DNA of 64,000 nucleotides. It comes from Chitinophaga pinensis (lineage in GTDB: Bacteria > Bacteroidota > Bacteroidia > Chitinophagales > Chitinophagaceae). The stretch is taken from the NCBI RefSeq assembly GCF_007896845.1, contig NZ_VOHS01000006.1, positions 62,001-126,000 on the forward strand, written 5' to 3'. Positions 18,475 through 28,970 of the stretch are shown here, one piece after another. The notes below the pieces were generated by a model that ran no database searches, had not been told where the DNA came from, and saw only the letters and a program-made list of their open reading frames with translations. Every line of letters starts with the position of its first letter. The first letter of the stretch is position 1. The position numbers and the translations under genes were made by a program.

Positions 18475-21400
18475 TTAGAATTTAACATTCAGGTTCACAC
18501 CGATAGACCGGGTAGTAGGCAGACCTGCATATTCAAGACCCTGTGCGTTGCTGTTGCTGTAGTTGGATTCAGGATCGATGTTAGGCGTAGATTTCTTGAT
18601 GTAGAAAAGGTTACGTCCTACCAGTGAAATGCTGATACCATTCAGTTTTTCGTGCAGAGCTGCTCTTGAAAAGTCATAAGTCAGTGCCAGTGAGCGGAAT
18701 TTGATGAAGTCTGATTTATATACATGCAATGCAGAGATACTGGAGAGTCTTGCATAGTAGTCGTCAGCCACAACGGTTGTTGTTTTTGCATCACCACTTT
18801 CAGTTACACCAGTTACTACAACACCACCCTCACGTCCTGCCAATGTTTCTTTGTGCAGACCATAGCTATAAGCATTGGCATTGGTACCTGAATAGATCTT
18901 ACCACCTGATTTGAAGTCGATCAGGAAGCTCAGGTGGAACTTGCCATAAGACAGTTCGTTGCTCCATCCGCCAGTATAAGGTGCTACACCGGAACCTGCC
19001 GCGATGAGTGCGTCTGTACGCTGAGGCACACCAGATGCGTCTACGATCAGTTCTCCTTTTGCGTTGCGTTTGAAATCATATATCATGATCTGGGAGTAAG
19101 GCAGACCCACTACATGGTTGATGAAGCCATCTTCTGTACGCGATTCACCACCTTCTACCAGCATAGATGCCTGACCTTCTGCCAGCTGTACTACTTTGTT
19201 TTTGTTGTGAGCAAAGTTGAAAGTAGTGGTCCATGAGAAGTTGGCAGTTTTCACCGGTGTACCACCGATCATTGCTTCAATACCTTTGTTTTCCAGTTTA
19301 CCTACGTTGACCAGTGCGCTGGTGTAGCCGGATCCGGAAGATACTGTAGCCGTTACGATGTCATTAGATGCCTGTTTATTATACCAGCTGAAATCTCCGA
19401 ATAAACGATTGTCGAACAGTTTCAATTCAGCACCTACTTCGATCTCTTTTACTTTGAGTGGTTTCAGTTCTTTGTTTGGAATTTTGTTGTCAATATCACC
19501 TAATGGTACACCATTGACAGTATTTCCCAGTGTGCTGTAGTACAGCGCAGTTTTATATTCATCCGCATCACCACCTACCTGTGCATAACCTGCTCTGATT
19601 TTACCAAAGCTGAGCCAGTTGGTTTTGATATTTTCAGAGAAAACATAAGAACCGCTTACAGATGGATAGTTATAGGAATTATTTTTCTTTGGCAGTGTAC
19701 TACTCCAGTCGTTACGGTCAGTAACGGTCAGATATAAAGTGCTGGCCCATGATAATTCCAATGATCCGTATACAGATTGTACCTGTTTATTGTATTGTAT
19801 AATGGTACTGTTCTTGGTAGCAGCAGTAGCCGGATTGTATACAAACGGGAAAGCAAAGTTGGATGCAGTTACGTCATTCACCTTGTCTACTTTCTTTAAC
19901 AGGTTAGCACCGGCAGTGAAGCTCAGGTTTAACTTGCTGGTGATTTCTTTGTTGATACCGAGTAACGCGTCCACGTTCGTTTCATTGAACTGACGGTTAC
20001 GCTCCAGATCCAGACTTCCCGCAGGGCGGTAAGCAGTACCAGTAGGCGTGATAGAGGTTGCATTGAAGCCAAAGTAGTCATTAGCTACACGTGCCTGTAT
20101 AAATAACCATGGTAACGGAGTGTAACGCAGACTGGTTACGCCAATCACACGGTCTTTCTTTGTATTGTTCCGGAAGCGGTTGGCTGCGAAGAAAGGGTTA
20201 GTGCTGAAAAGGTCGCTGCTATACACCTGTTCTTTGAACTGGCCATCGTAACCGGGGTCCAGATAGCTGGCGGCAACGTTGGCAGGCAGGAATGCGATAC
20301 CATAGTTACCATTACCGGGTGCATCACTCAGGTTAGAACGGTTGTTAGTGATTTCTTTCGCGTAAATAACATTGGTCTGTCCGCTGAATTTGTCAGATAA
20401 CTTATAGTTGACATCAATGTTTACGTTATCGCGGATATACTCTGTATTTGGATATACGCCCTTGCTGCGCAGGTCACCCAATGCTACACGGTAGGTGGTT
20501 TTATCACTACCGCCTGCGATGGCTAAGGTATTGCTGTAAGTAGCGCCTGTTTTATAGAAGTCTTTAATATGGTTACCTTGTTTGGAGTAAGGATGTGCTT
20601 TACCATCAAACAGTGTTGTGGAAGAACCATCCAGTTTGCTACCCCAGCTGGACAAGCCACTGTTAAGTGCAGACTGCTGATCGGTAGGTTTGGCGCCTTT
20701 GATACCCTGACCATATACTTCCTGAAAATCGAAGAAGTCATTTACTTTTTCCACAGTCACGTTGCTGTTCAGTTCAACGCGCATCTGGCCAGCTTTACCT
20801 GACTTGGTGGTGATGAGGATAACACCATTTACACCACGTTGTCCATACAATGCAGATGCTGCTGCACCTTTCAGGATGGTCATATCTTCGATATCATCCG
20901 GGTTGATGCTGGAGATACCGTCACCAAGGTCAGTACCACCCCATTTACCGGCAGAACCGAGGTTAGCGTTGTTCATAGGAACACCGTTCACTACATACAA
21001 AGGTTGGTTGTTACCACTCAGTGAAGAGTTACCTCTGATTGTTACGCGGGAAGAACCACCCGGACCTGTTGCAGGAGGAGCACTGTTCACACCGGCTACG
21101 CGGCCTACCAGTGCATTAGCTACGCTGATCTCTCTCGCTTTGGTCATATCAGCGCCCTGTACTTTTGATACGGCATAACCGTTACTACGCGCTTCTTTAC
21201 GTATGCCCAATGCTGTTACTACGACTTCATTAATGTTAGCAACATCTTCGAGCAGGGTTACATCAATGGAGCTTTGTTCACCGGCCGCAACTTCCTGTGT
21301 GAGATAGCCGATAAATCTGAATACAAGAATGTCAGTAGGGGATTTAACAGAGATAACAAATTTTCCGTCTGGCCCGGTGGCAGTACCTACTGCACCATTT

Positions 21401-21594
21401 TTAACCAGAACGTTGACACCTGGGATGGGATTGCCGTTTTTGTCCCTAACGACACCCCTTACCTGCTTCTGCTGCCTCATGCTGGAGAGGGGCATAGGAG
21501 CTGCGTATGTGGTCTGTATGCCTTCCGTAAGCATCAGACCGAGCATTACTCCTGCAGTAACGCATGCTTTGTTAAAGCGTAGTTTACTTCTCAT
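18475..21594 (-). CDS. SusC/RagA-family TonB-dependent outer-membrane receptor
   Basis: 1039 residues from the ATG at 21594. This start was chosen over an in-frame ATG 99 nt upstream because AAAAGGAG precedes it and a signal peptide (RFNKACVTAGVMLGLMLTEG) follows. A carboxypeptidase-D-type domain (VRGVVRDKNGNPIPGVNVL) precedes the plug (VVVTALGIRKEARSNGYAV), and a 22-strand-type barrel ends in SIGVNLNVKF. It imports its ligand using TonB energy with the SusD encoded 11 nt downstream. Unlike the SusC at 23531 it has no STN signalling domain. The 330 nt upstream may hold its own promoter, so it may be only partly under the ECF sigma factor at 28153. Confidence 0.93.
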   Translation of the reverse strand: MRSKLRFNKACVTAGVMLGLMLTEGIQTTYAAPMPLSSMRQQKQVRGVVRDKNGNPIPGVNVLVKNGAVGTATGPDGKFVISVKSPTDILVFRFIGYLTQEVAAGEQSSIDVTLLEDVANINEVVVTALGIRKEARSNGYAVSKVQGADMTKAREISVANALVGRVAGVNSAPPATGPGGSSRVTIRGNSSLSGNNQPLYVVNGVPMNNANLGSAGKWGGTDLGDGISSINPDDIEDMTILKGAAASALYGQRGVNGVILITTKSGKAGQMRVELNSNVTVEKVNDFFDFQEVYGQGIKGAKPTDQQSALNSGLSSWGSKLDGSSTTLFDGKAHPYSKQGNHIKDFYKTGATYSNTLAIAGGSDKTTYRVALGDLRSKGVYPNTEYIRDNVNIDVNYKLSDKFSGQTNVIYAKEITNNRSNLSDAPGNGNYGIAFLPANVAASYLDPGYDGQFKEQVYSSDLFSTNPFFAANRFRNNTKKDRVIGVTSLRYTPLPWLFIQARVANDYFGFNATSITPTGTAYRPAGSLDLERNRQFNETNVDALLGINKEITSKLNLSFTAGANLLKKVDKVNDVTASNFAFPFVYNPATAATKNSTIIQYNKQVQSVYGSLELSWASTLYLTVTDRNDWSSTLPKKNNSYNYPSVSGSYVFSENIKTNWLSFGKIRAGYAQVGGDADEYKTALYYSTLGNTVNGVPLGDIDNKIPNKELKPLKVKEIEVGAELKLFDNRLFGDFSWYNKQASNDIVTATVSSGSGYTSALVNVGKLENKGIEAMIGGTPVKTANFSWTTTFNFAHNKNKVVQLAEGQASMLVEGGESRTEDGFINHVVGLPYSQIMIYDFKRNAKGELIVDASGVPQRTDALIAAGSGVAPYTGGWSNELSYGKFHLSFLIDFKSGGKIYSGTNANAYSYGLHKETLAGREGGVVVTGVTESGDAKTTTVVADDYYARLSSISALHVYKSDFIKFRSLALTYDFSRAALHEKLNGISISLVGRNLFYIKKSTPNIDPESNYSNSNAQGLEYAGLPTTRSIGVNLNVKF

Positions 21595-21924
21595 AGATAC
21601 TCCTTTTGGTTGAAATGTTTGAACCCTTTTTTGACATAGTACGGGCGTCTGGATGCGGGGATGCATCCATGCATTCTTTTTTCCAGAAGCCATCTATACT
21701 ATTTCTGTGATACGTGTTTCTTTTGGTTGATGAACGGCATAACAATGCATACCAGTGTGGTTTCCACACATGTGAATGTTGCGATTCGTCTTAGTTGATA
21801 TTAATAGTTACATGTTCATTACGTGATACGCGGCCTTGTCCCTTTGTGTCTCAACAAGTAATACCGTGCGCATAAAAAGGTGTCGTGTGGAAATTAAAAT
21901 GGTACCATGCGAAGTGAAAAAAAA
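21595..21924 (-). promoter_or_regulatory. 330-nt intergenic leader of the SusC gene at 18475
   Basis: This gap separates the SusD stop at 21925 from the SusC start at 21594. It holds a purine-rich ribosome site (AAAAGGAG, minus strand) just before the ATG. It also contains a small symmetrical motif GTGTGG-TTT-CCACAC at 21765-21779 beside the palindrome CACATGTG (21777-21784), which could bind a regulator. I found no convincing TAnnTTTG element on the minus strand and no open frame that looks coding. Confidence 0.4.
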
Positions 21925-23517
21925 TTATTCTTTATCCCACCACAATCTGGTGCCGCCGTTGTCATCTCCCTTAAGCTTGCTCACAGCGCGTTTTACGCCT
22001 GCGGGATTAGTAGCGTATTCAAATTGTATGAAAGGGATGCGGCGAATAAATAGGGTAGAGGAGATCTTACCACCGCTGTTGTTGACTACCACCGGAAAAA
22101 GTTTTGGATAACCGGTACGCCGGAATTCAGACCAGGCTTCCTGTCCGTCGGGGAACACAGCGATCCATTTCTGTGTGATAATACGCTCCAGCTTTTCATG
22201 TACAGGTGCATTGTGGACCCATTTGATGGTTCGTTTACTCAGATAAGGACTGCCTGCCGGAATATTATTCAGGTTATTATGAGGGTCACTGTAAGGTTTT
22301 GCTGTAAGGGTATCGTCATTTTTATATTTCTCATAGCGGCTGCTGCTGATATTATATTGTCTGAAGGAAGCATAGATTCCTTTTTCATAATTCTCTTTTG
22401 CATCACCGGCGCCTTTCCATGAATAGAGGGCGGCTTCTGCCAGCAGAAACCATGCTTCCGCAGCCGTACAAAGTTGTATACGCGAAGGCTGCCATGCCAG
22501 TTTGGAGCATCCTGCATAGACGTCTTTGCTGGTGATGGTGATGCCGTTGCGGATACCATGGTAAATGGAATCTTTTGTATCTGCAGGCACAAAATAGTAA
22601 GGTAGTCTGGGGTCATGATATCCACATAAGACAGATTCCATGGGAGCGCCCATCCTGATATCATTCCACGAATTACAGATAACGTTCAATGGATGTGTGA
22701 CAGGAGATATATTGATATTGAAATTTTCATCTGATGTGCTGAGTAAGCCGTATGTCTGATTGATAGCGGCTTCACCTTCTTTTCTGGCTCTTGAGGGATT
22801 CACATTGGAAATACGGAGCGCCAGTCGCAGACGTAAAGTGTTTGCCAGTTTGATCCATTTGACATAATCACCATTGTAGGAAAGATCAAATTTTTTAAAC
22901 CTGTTGTCGGTGGCAGAAGGTACATACAATGTCAATGCTGTGACGGCGGAATCAAGGTCTTTAAAAAAGGCATCGTAAGCCTGTTCCTGAGAGTCGTAAT
23001 CAATACTTCTGTCTTCATTAATAATAGCGTAGTGTGTGTAGATAACAGGGCCATAAATATCGCTGAGCCTGTGCATGGCCAGTACACGGATGATCTGGGC
23101 CCATGCATAGAAGTCAGGATATTTGCCTCTGCATTTATCCATTACGAAACGGCAGTTGGGCATTACATTGCCATATGCAGTCAGCCACGCGTCGTCATTC
23201 CAGTTGTCGAGCAGATCGTAGGTAATATTATTACGGTTGTCCTGAAAGGGACTGGGCGTCATCATATACCCCGAGAAAATGTCTCCCATCAGGTTCTGTT
23301 GTAGTTGTAAGACAGATACGTCATTGCTGACATAGACATTCAGCATTGACTGTACCAATGGGTCACCAATCAGTTTAAAATCACCCTGCAGTTCATTATC
23401 GTAAACGTCATAGGGGTTGGTATTGATACTTTCAAAGTTGCGGGTACAGGCAACCTGCAATATCAATATTGTTAGCAGAATGGTGATTGCTACAAAGACA
23501 GATTTTCCTTTATTCAT
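21925..23517 (-). CDS. SusD/RagB-family outer-membrane lipoprotein
   Basis: 530 residues with a lipoprotein signal (LTILILQVACTRNFESINTN, acylated Cys24). The body has the SusD helical motif WIKLANTLRLRLALRISN and ends in GTRLWWDKE, as in the SusD-like_2 group. It begins 13 nt after the stop of the STN-containing SusC, so the two form one surface import complex. The pair lies downstream of the ECF sigma and FecR genes and is probably induced when ligand binds the SusC. The substrate is unknown. Confidence 0.9.
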   Translation of the reverse strand: MNKGKSVFVAITILLTILILQVACTRNFESINTNPYDVYDNELQGDFKLIGDPLVQSMLNVYVSNDVSVLQLQQNLMGDIFSGYMMTPSPFQDNRNNITYDLLDNWNDDAWLTAYGNVMPNCRFVMDKCRGKYPDFYAWAQIIRVLAMHRLSDIYGPVIYTHYAIINEDRSIDYDSQEQAYDAFFKDLDSAVTALTLYVPSATDNRFKKFDLSYNGDYVKWIKLANTLRLRLALRISNVNPSRARKEGEAAINQTYGLLSTSDENFNINISPVTHPLNVICNSWNDIRMGAPMESVLCGYHDPRLPYYFVPADTKDSIYHGIRNGITITSKDVYAGCSKLAWQPSRIQLCTAAEAWFLLAEAALYSWKGAGDAKENYEKGIYASFRQYNISSSRYEKYKNDDTLTAKPYSDPHNNLNNIPAGSPYLSKRTIKWVHNAPVHEKLERIITQKWIAVFPDGQEAWSEFRRTGYPKLFPVVVNNSGGKISSTLFIRRIPFIQFEYATNPAGVKRAVSKLKGDDNGGTRLWWDKE

Positions 23518-23530
23518 TCATAAGCTCTTT

Positions 23531-26500
23531 TTAAAGAACCAGTTTAATGTTGGCCCCCATACTTCTTAGTGCCGATACACCGAATGCATCTATTCCCTGT
23601 AATCCATTGCCGCTGCTCATGGATACTTCAGGGTCAAACGGTGCACGGATACTGAAGAAGCAAAGGTTTCGGCCGATCAAACCGACCTGCAGTCTGTTGA
23701 TCCATTTGCTCTTTAACGGTAATTTACAGGTCAGTGATATCTCCCTTAGCCTGATATTTGTGGCATCGTACATATACATTTCTCCGATGCCTGCTCTTCC
23801 TCCGATCGTAGCGTAAAATTTGCGTTCGTCGTATTGGGTCGTAAGCGGGGTGCCGTTTTCATATACTGCGTTGATGGTCACACCTCCTGCATCTCTGGCT
23901 TTTGCGCTGGCCTCACTGACGCCATAAGCATCCAATACGGAATTGGTGACGCTCATGACTTTGCCGCCGAAACGGCCATCAATCAGAAAACTCAGGGCAA
24001 AACTTCTGTAGCTGAGAGAGTTATTCCATCCGAGCATAAAGCGGGGATTAGGGTTGCCTACTTTTTTCAGTACGTTGCGTGTTTCAAGATTTCCTCTGCT
24101 GTCAATTACAAACTGTCCTTTCTCGTTTTTATAAAGCTCTTTATTAGTATAAATATCTCCCCATGAACCACCTTCCTTAATAAAGGATCCGTACATATTG
24201 GTAACGAAATCCGTCAGGATATAGTAGTTGTCCGGACCGGCGCCTGGAATACTGTTATTACTCAGTTTTACCACCTTGTTATTATTGATGGTAAGATTGA
24301 ATGTGCTGCTCCATTTCAGATCGGCATGCTGTACCGGTACCAGATTTACTGCTGCTTCCCAGCCCTGATTCTGGATATTGCCGAGATTCAGATAATAGAA
24401 CAGATAGCCTGAGCCGGAAGGTGCGCGCACTTCCATGTACTGCTGATAGTTATTGTTTTTATACCAGGTCAGATCTATGCCGATACGGTCCTGTAAAAAA
24501 CGTATTTCAGCGCCTGCTTCCAGTGAGCGGTTATCTTCCGGTTTCAGATAGATACCGGGATAAGGTGCACGGGTGTTGAAATTGACCCTTGTGACGCCAC
24601 CGGTTGTCTGTAATAAAAAGCGGGCCGGACGGGATGCATAAGGTGCAATGTCGTTACCGGCTTTTGCATAAGATATTCTCGCTTTCGCGAAACTGATGGC
24701 AGATGGGAAGGTAAACCACTCGCTCAATACGGAGCTTACACCCGCTGAATAATAGAAATAACCTTTGCTTTTGATAGGCGTAAATGCGAAGGTGCTTGAC
24801 CAGTCATTACGGCCTGTCATATCCAGAAAAATGCGCTGTTTCCAGTTGAGTTGTGCACTGCCAAACAGGGCCTGCAGCTGCTTTTTATCTATACTTTGTT
24901 GCGCATCAAGGGCGCTGGGAGAGATGTTATGTACAGAAAAGATGTTGGGAATAACGAGTCCTTCCGCAGCCGTCGGATTGGTACTGACCAGAGAGCGGTC
25001 ATGCGCTTTCACATCTGTGATACTGACACCCAGCATGGTTTGCAGTTTGAAGCTGGGGGATAACTGGCGACTGGCAGTCAGCATCATATCGCCATAGAGT
25101 TGTGTGTTATGTTCAGCTTCGCGGGTGTAGCGTCCATTCGGCGGACTTAACACCTGTTGTGTTCCTGCATGGGCAGACATTTCGTAGAGATCATAACTTC
25201 TGTCTACATTTCCCCGGACCTGCAGGGAGAGCCATTCTTTCAGTTTATATTTTAAAGTCAGCGAGAACATTGTACGGTTCCTGCTTTCATGGCGTTGTGC
25301 ATTGTATTGTATCCAGTATGGATTCTGCTGATCGTCCAGTCCGGACCAGTTCAGGTCACTGTGGATATTCCACCAGTTCTGTAGCGGCAGATTGCGCTGG
25401 GTATCAAAGTATTGGTATTGTTTGTAGTTATCGAAATCTAGCCCTCTGGGGAGGTTATACAGGCCTGTCAGAGGGTTGTAGTACAGTCCGGAGGAAGGTC
25501 TGTTCCGGACATCCTGTATCAGGTAAGAGAAGTTGGCGTCTACCAACAGCTTCTTTTTGAGCAGATTCGCTGTGATACGTGTGTTGAAAGTATGTCTTTG
25601 CAGATTATTGGCAGGTAATATACCCCTGTTCATCGTATTGGCATATGACAGGTAATATTGCGTATTGGCAACTCCTCCGCTGTAAGAAATACCATTCGTC
25701 GAGGTAAGACCGGTGCGGAAGAAGTCCTTTACATGATTACGGGCGGTTGTTTTATTACCCCAGCTGTCAGAAGAACCCGGCTGCAGATTGTCTTTATCGT
25801 CTTTATAAGGGCGGATTGTTTGTCCGTAACGGAATTGCAGATCCGGTAGCAGGAGCGGTTTATCTATCATCAGATCAGATGATACATTGACACGTGCTTT
25901 CCCTGCCAGTCCCTTTTTAGTAGTGATCATTATCACGCCATTAGCGGCCTGACTGCCATACAAGGCAGCCGCAGAAGCACTTTTTAGTACGCTGATGCTT
26001 TCAATGTCGTCAGGGTTAATATTGGAGATACCATCTCCGCCATCTCTTCCGCTGGTACCGACGATACCAGATGATTGTCCCCATATATCGGTTGGTTGTG
26101 AAGGTGTGAAGTTGGCCATTGGTACACCGTCGATAATATACAGGGGCTGGTTTTCGCGGGTAGATTTGTTTCCTCTCAGTATCACTCTGGCGGAGCCGCC
26201 AATACCGGAGGCGCTTCTGTTGATCATGACACCGGCGATTTTCCCGGACAGGCTGTTGATCACATTGGCGTCTTTGACAGTGGAAATATCTTCATTGAGC
26301 AGTTGTCCGGTGGCATAAGGAAGCTCTTTATTGCTTTTAGGAATACCCAGTGCGGTTACTACCTGTTCATTGAGTCCCTGCACACTTTCTGTCAGTGTAA
26401 CATCGATCAGCAGCCGTTCGCTGATACTGATTTCTTTATTGATGAATCCTACGGAACGGAACACCAGTACATCTGCGGGAGCTGCTTTGATGCTGTAGTA

Positions 26501-26995
26501 ACCTTCATCGTCTGTATGTACCCCTTTATGAGAGTCTTTTACAAGGATAGTAGCACCGGGAAGTGGTCGTCCGCGGCTGTCTTCTACCCGGCCTGATATC
26601 TGTAGCTGTTCATTCCCGTCAGCGGTCTCCATGCCGGAGGCGGTTGTTTCCTGCATACCGGCCCATACTATGATCTTATCGCCTTTTACGAGGAATGACA
26701 AGCCGGTACGGACGGATAGTTTATCGAGTACATCCTGAATGGGTAGGTCTTTACAGTGGAGGGAAATTTTCTTCCGCAGGTCTATGGCGGTTTTGTCGTA
26801 GTGGAAATTGAGTCTGCTTTGTGTGGATACCTCCGCCATGATTTCCGCGAGGGTTTTATTAGTGGCGGCGATGGTAACACATTGGGGGCAGGAAGCGGAT
26901 TGTTGGGCACGCAGGGGAGTGACTCCTGTCAATGAGGTCATTAACAGGAAGCTGGCAATAATACATACTCTGCAGAAGTATGATTCTCCCATCAT
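23531..26995 (-). CDS. SusC/RagA-family TonB-dependent receptor with N-terminal STN signalling domain
   Basis: 1154 residues, longer than the other three SusC proteins because of an extra N-terminal domain. After the signal peptide (residues about 1-30) comes a STN domain (TLAEIMAEVSTQSRLNFHYD to GDKIIVW, about 48-115). Then follow the carboxypeptidase-like domain (ISGRVEDSRGRPLPGATILV), the plug (EQVVTALGIPKSNKELPYAT) and the barrel. The STN domain of FecA-like receptors contacts the FecR anti-sigma factor across the periplasm. The FecR and ECF sigma genes lie directly upstream on the same strand, so this is a complete trans-envelope signalling set. Start at 26995 or the adjacent ATG at 26992. 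Confidence 0.92.
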   Translation of the reverse strand: MMGESYFCRVCIIASFLLMTSLTGVTPLRAQQSASCPQCVTIAATNKTLAEIMAEVSTQSRLNFHYDKTAIDLRKKISLHCKDLPIQDVLDKLSVRTGLSFLVKGDKIIVWAGMQETTASGMETADGNEQLQISGRVEDSRGRPLPGATILVKDSHKGVHTDDEGYYSIKAAPADVLVFRSVGFINKEISISERLLIDVTLTESVQGLNEQVVTALGIPKSNKELPYATGQLLNEDISTVKDANVINSLSGKIAGVMINRSASGIGGSARVILRGNKSTRENQPLYIIDGVPMANFTPSQPTDIWGQSSGIVGTSGRDGGDGISNINPDDIESISVLKSASAAALYGSQAANGVIMITTKKGLAGKARVNVSSDLMIDKPLLLPDLQFRYGQTIRPYKDDKDNLQPGSSDSWGNKTTARNHVKDFFRTGLTSTNGISYSGGVANTQYYLSYANTMNRGILPANNLQRHTFNTRITANLLKKKLLVDANFSYLIQDVRNRPSSGLYYNPLTGLYNLPRGLDFDNYKQYQYFDTQRNLPLQNWWNIHSDLNWSGLDDQQNPYWIQYNAQRHESRNRTMFSLTLKYKLKEWLSLQVRGNVDRSYDLYEMSAHAGTQQVLSPPNGRYTREAEHNTQLYGDMMLTASRQLSPSFKLQTMLGVSITDVKAHDRSLVSTNPTAAEGLVIPNIFSVHNISPSALDAQQSIDKKQLQALFGSAQLNWKQRIFLDMTGRNDWSSTFAFTPIKSKGYFYYSAGVSSVLSEWFTFPSAISFAKARISYAKAGNDIAPYASRPARFLLQTTGGVTRVNFNTRAPYPGIYLKPEDNRSLEAGAEIRFLQDRIGIDLTWYKNNNYQQYMEVRAPSGSGYLFYYLNLGNIQNQGWEAAVNLVPVQHADLKWSSTFNLTINNNKVVKLSNNSIPGAGPDNYYILTDFVTNMYGSFIKEGGSWGDIYTNKELYKNEKGQFVIDSRGNLETRNVLKKVGNPNPRFMLGWNNSLSYRSFALSFLIDGRFGGKVMSVTNSVLDAYGVSEASAKARDAGGVTINAVYENGTPLTTQYDERKFYATIGGRAGIGEMYMYDATNIRLREISLTCKLPLKSKWINRLQVGLIGRNLCFFSIRAPFDPEVSMSSGNGLQGIDAFGVSALRSMGANIKLVL

Positions 26996-27084
26996 ATAGC
27001 CCCATTTACGTTTAAATACAAAGCAGCTTTAGTCGTGAAAAGTTCTGCGCCCGCTGACGGGGCAATTGTATTGTCAGCATATTT

Positions 27085-28098
27085 TTATTTATTCTTTAAT
27101 AGTACGGTGTCCTTTCCGATGGTGTAGGAAAGTGATTCTGTGAGGCAAATGGTTTCGATCACATTTGCCAGGGTTTCCTGTCTGAAGTTGCCGGTATAGG
27201 TCCAGTCTTTTTTGTCGCTTTGATTAATGATAGTTACGCCGTACCGGTTTTCGATAGCGATGCGTACCTGTTCATAAGAAGCGTCTTTGAACACCAGATA
27301 TCCTTTTTGCCAGCCAATAGTTTCTTCCGTGTTAAATGTTGTTTTCACCAGCTGTAATGAACGGCGGTCAAAGCTAGCCTGTTCGCTTGGCTGTAAAATA
27401 ACAGGGGCCTGAGAGGCGGTGGTGACTTTCACCTTGCCGGTCAGCAGGGCCACGGTGATCTGTTGTTCGTGTGGGTAAGCACGCACATTGAAGGTAGTAC
27501 CAAGGGCGATGGTGCTGACGTTGCCTGCATGCACGGTAAATGCATTTTCAGGCTTCGGGGCGGCATCAAACCATGCCTCACCTTCCTCGAGGTATATGTC
27601 GCGGCTATTGCCTGTAAAATGTTCCGGATAGCGTAAGCGGGTAGCGGCATTGAGCACGATTGTACTACCGTCTTCCAGTACCAGTTGTTCCCGGTTACCT
27701 TTGGGCGTATTGACGGTGACAAAGCCATCGGCCACGGTACGGCTGGTCCGGGCAATGTTTCCTGCCAGAGGTTGTTCTGGCGAGGAGGGGTTGGCTGCCC
27801 GTTGTTTTTGTTGGAAAAACCATGCACCTGCGGCTACCAGTACGGCAACAGCGGCTGCTACGTAATACCAGGAACGCATGAGGCGGCGTACCGGGGTGGC
27901 AGGTTGTATATGATTCATGAGCGTACGCTGTACTGCTGCGAGGTCTGCCTGAATCTCGCGCTCATTTTTAGGCGACGTATACTGGTCGCCAATGCTGTTA
28001 AACCACTCTTCGATAACTGCTGTTTCTTCCGGAGTGCATTGGCCTTCGTTATAACGTTCTAATATTTTCCTGATCTTATCTTGCTCCACTGCTTGCAA
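27085..28098 (-). CDS. FecR-family anti-sigma factor
   Basis: 337 residues. The cytoplasmic N-terminus (residues 1-72) has the short helical sigma-binding region, then one membrane helix near 76-93 (YYVAAAVAVLVAAGAWFF). The periplasmic FecR domain includes TPKGNREQLVLEDGSTIVLN and YLEEGEAWFDA. The C-terminal domain (YLVFKDASYEQVRIAIENRY) is the secretin/TonB-contact type domain of these proteins. It would hold the ECF sigma factor encoded 54 nt upstream until the STN-SusC signals. The order sigma, FecR, SusC, SusD is the standard one for this circuit. Confidence 0.93.
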   Translation of the reverse strand: MQAVEQDKIRKILERYNEGQCTPEETAVIEEWFNSIGDQYTSPKNEREIQADLAAVQRTLMNHIQPATPVRRLMRSWYYVAAAVAVLVAAGAWFFQQKQRAANPSSPEQPLAGNIARTSRTVADGFVTVNTPKGNREQLVLEDGSTIVLNAATRLRYPEHFTGNSRDIYLEEGEAWFDAAPKPENAFTVHAGNVSTIALGTTFNVRAYPHEQQITVALLTGKVKVTTASQAPVILQPSEQASFDRRSLQLVKTTFNTEETIGWQKGYLVFKDASYEQVRIAIENRYGVTIINQSDKKDWTYTGNFRQETLANVIETICLTESLSYTIGKDTVLLKNK

Positions 28099-28152
28099 TT
28101 TTGAAATGTCCCAATGATAATCTGATGTCGTACCAGAGCGGTAGAAGTACCA

Positions 28153-28752
28153 TTAATTGGCAAAAAATGAGTACATCGCCTGTGTTGTGAGTAAAAATAG
28201 TACGAGATCTGTTCTGGCATGATTGGCCCGAAGTATCTTAAGGGCTTTGGTAATTTGATTTTTAACGGTTTGCTGGGAGAGTCCGAGCCTGACGGCTATC
28301 TGCTCAACTGTCTGATGTTCAACGCGACTCAGCATAAAGATCTCTTTCATACGCTCGGGAAGATGATTGATGGTTTCAAACACATCCTGTGTACGGGTCT
28401 TGCTGTCAACCAGTTCGGCAATGCCGCCCGGCTGTACGTCGAAGTGCTCAATCAGTTGTTGCAGGTACTTACGGTAGGTGGAATTTTTACGGTAGATATC
28501 AATGATCTTGTGTCTGGCTGACTGGTACAGGTAAGATTTCAGAGATTCATTGACACTAATGGACTGCCTTCTTTCCCAGAGAGAGGTAAACAGGTCCTGC
28601 AGAACGTCCTTACCGGCTTCTGCACCGTCTATTTTACTGAGGATATAAAGGTATAAAGGTTGACTGTAACGCTCATAAATAACGTTAAAAGCATTTACAC
28701 TGTCTTGTTGGAGCAGCGATAGTAATTCTTGGTCAGTATAATTACTATACAT
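28153..28752 (-). CDS. ECF RNA polymerase sigma-70 factor (Bacteroidota FecI-like)
   Basis: 199 residues from the ATG at 28752. The longer frame adds 16 residues (MLIINHLSTKIFFLYS) that are not sigma-like. Region 2 spans YTDQELLSLLQQDSVNAF to DVLQDLFTSLWERRQ and region 4 spans LPERMKEIFMLSRVEHQT to LSQQTVKNQITKALKIL, with no region 3. Together with FecR and the STN-SusC it forms a cell-surface signalling circuit that probably drives 23531-21925 and perhaps its own gene. The minus-strand upstream region has no clear TAnnTTTG match. Confidence 0.93.
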   Translation of the reverse strand: MYSNYTDQELLSLLQQDSVNAFNVIYERYSQPLYLYILSKIDGAEAGKDVLQDLFTSLWERRQSISVNESLKSYLYQSARHKIIDIYRKNSTYRKYLQQLIEHFDVQPGGIAELVDSKTRTQDVFETINHLPERMKEIFMLSRVEHQTVEQIAVRLGLSQQTVKNQITKALKILRANHARTDLVLFLLTTQAMYSFFAN

Positions 28753-28928
28753 GGAATACAGAAAAAAGATTTTGGTTGATAAATGGTTTATTATCAGCAA
28801 ATAACTCCATTTATATTGGCATCTTTCGTTATCAGCCGGAAGGAAATTAATACATTTTAATCAATTACCAAATAATTTACAATGGCCTATCCGCGCCATG
28901 GTGCTTACCTGGCTGAGGATCAGTGCAT

Positions 28929-28956
28929 AGGCTTACTATTTTTAGGAGTAAGCTAT
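28929..28956 (-). terminator. Weak hairpin after the AraC-type gene
   Basis: GCTTACT at 28931-28937 pairs with AGTAAGC at 28947-28953 across a 9-nt loop, and the stem extends slightly with a bulge. It lies about 15 nt past the stop of the minus-strand AraC-type gene. No T-tract follows, so termination is only possible. Confidence 0.35.
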
Positions 28957-28970
28957 TATAAGCGTATCTC

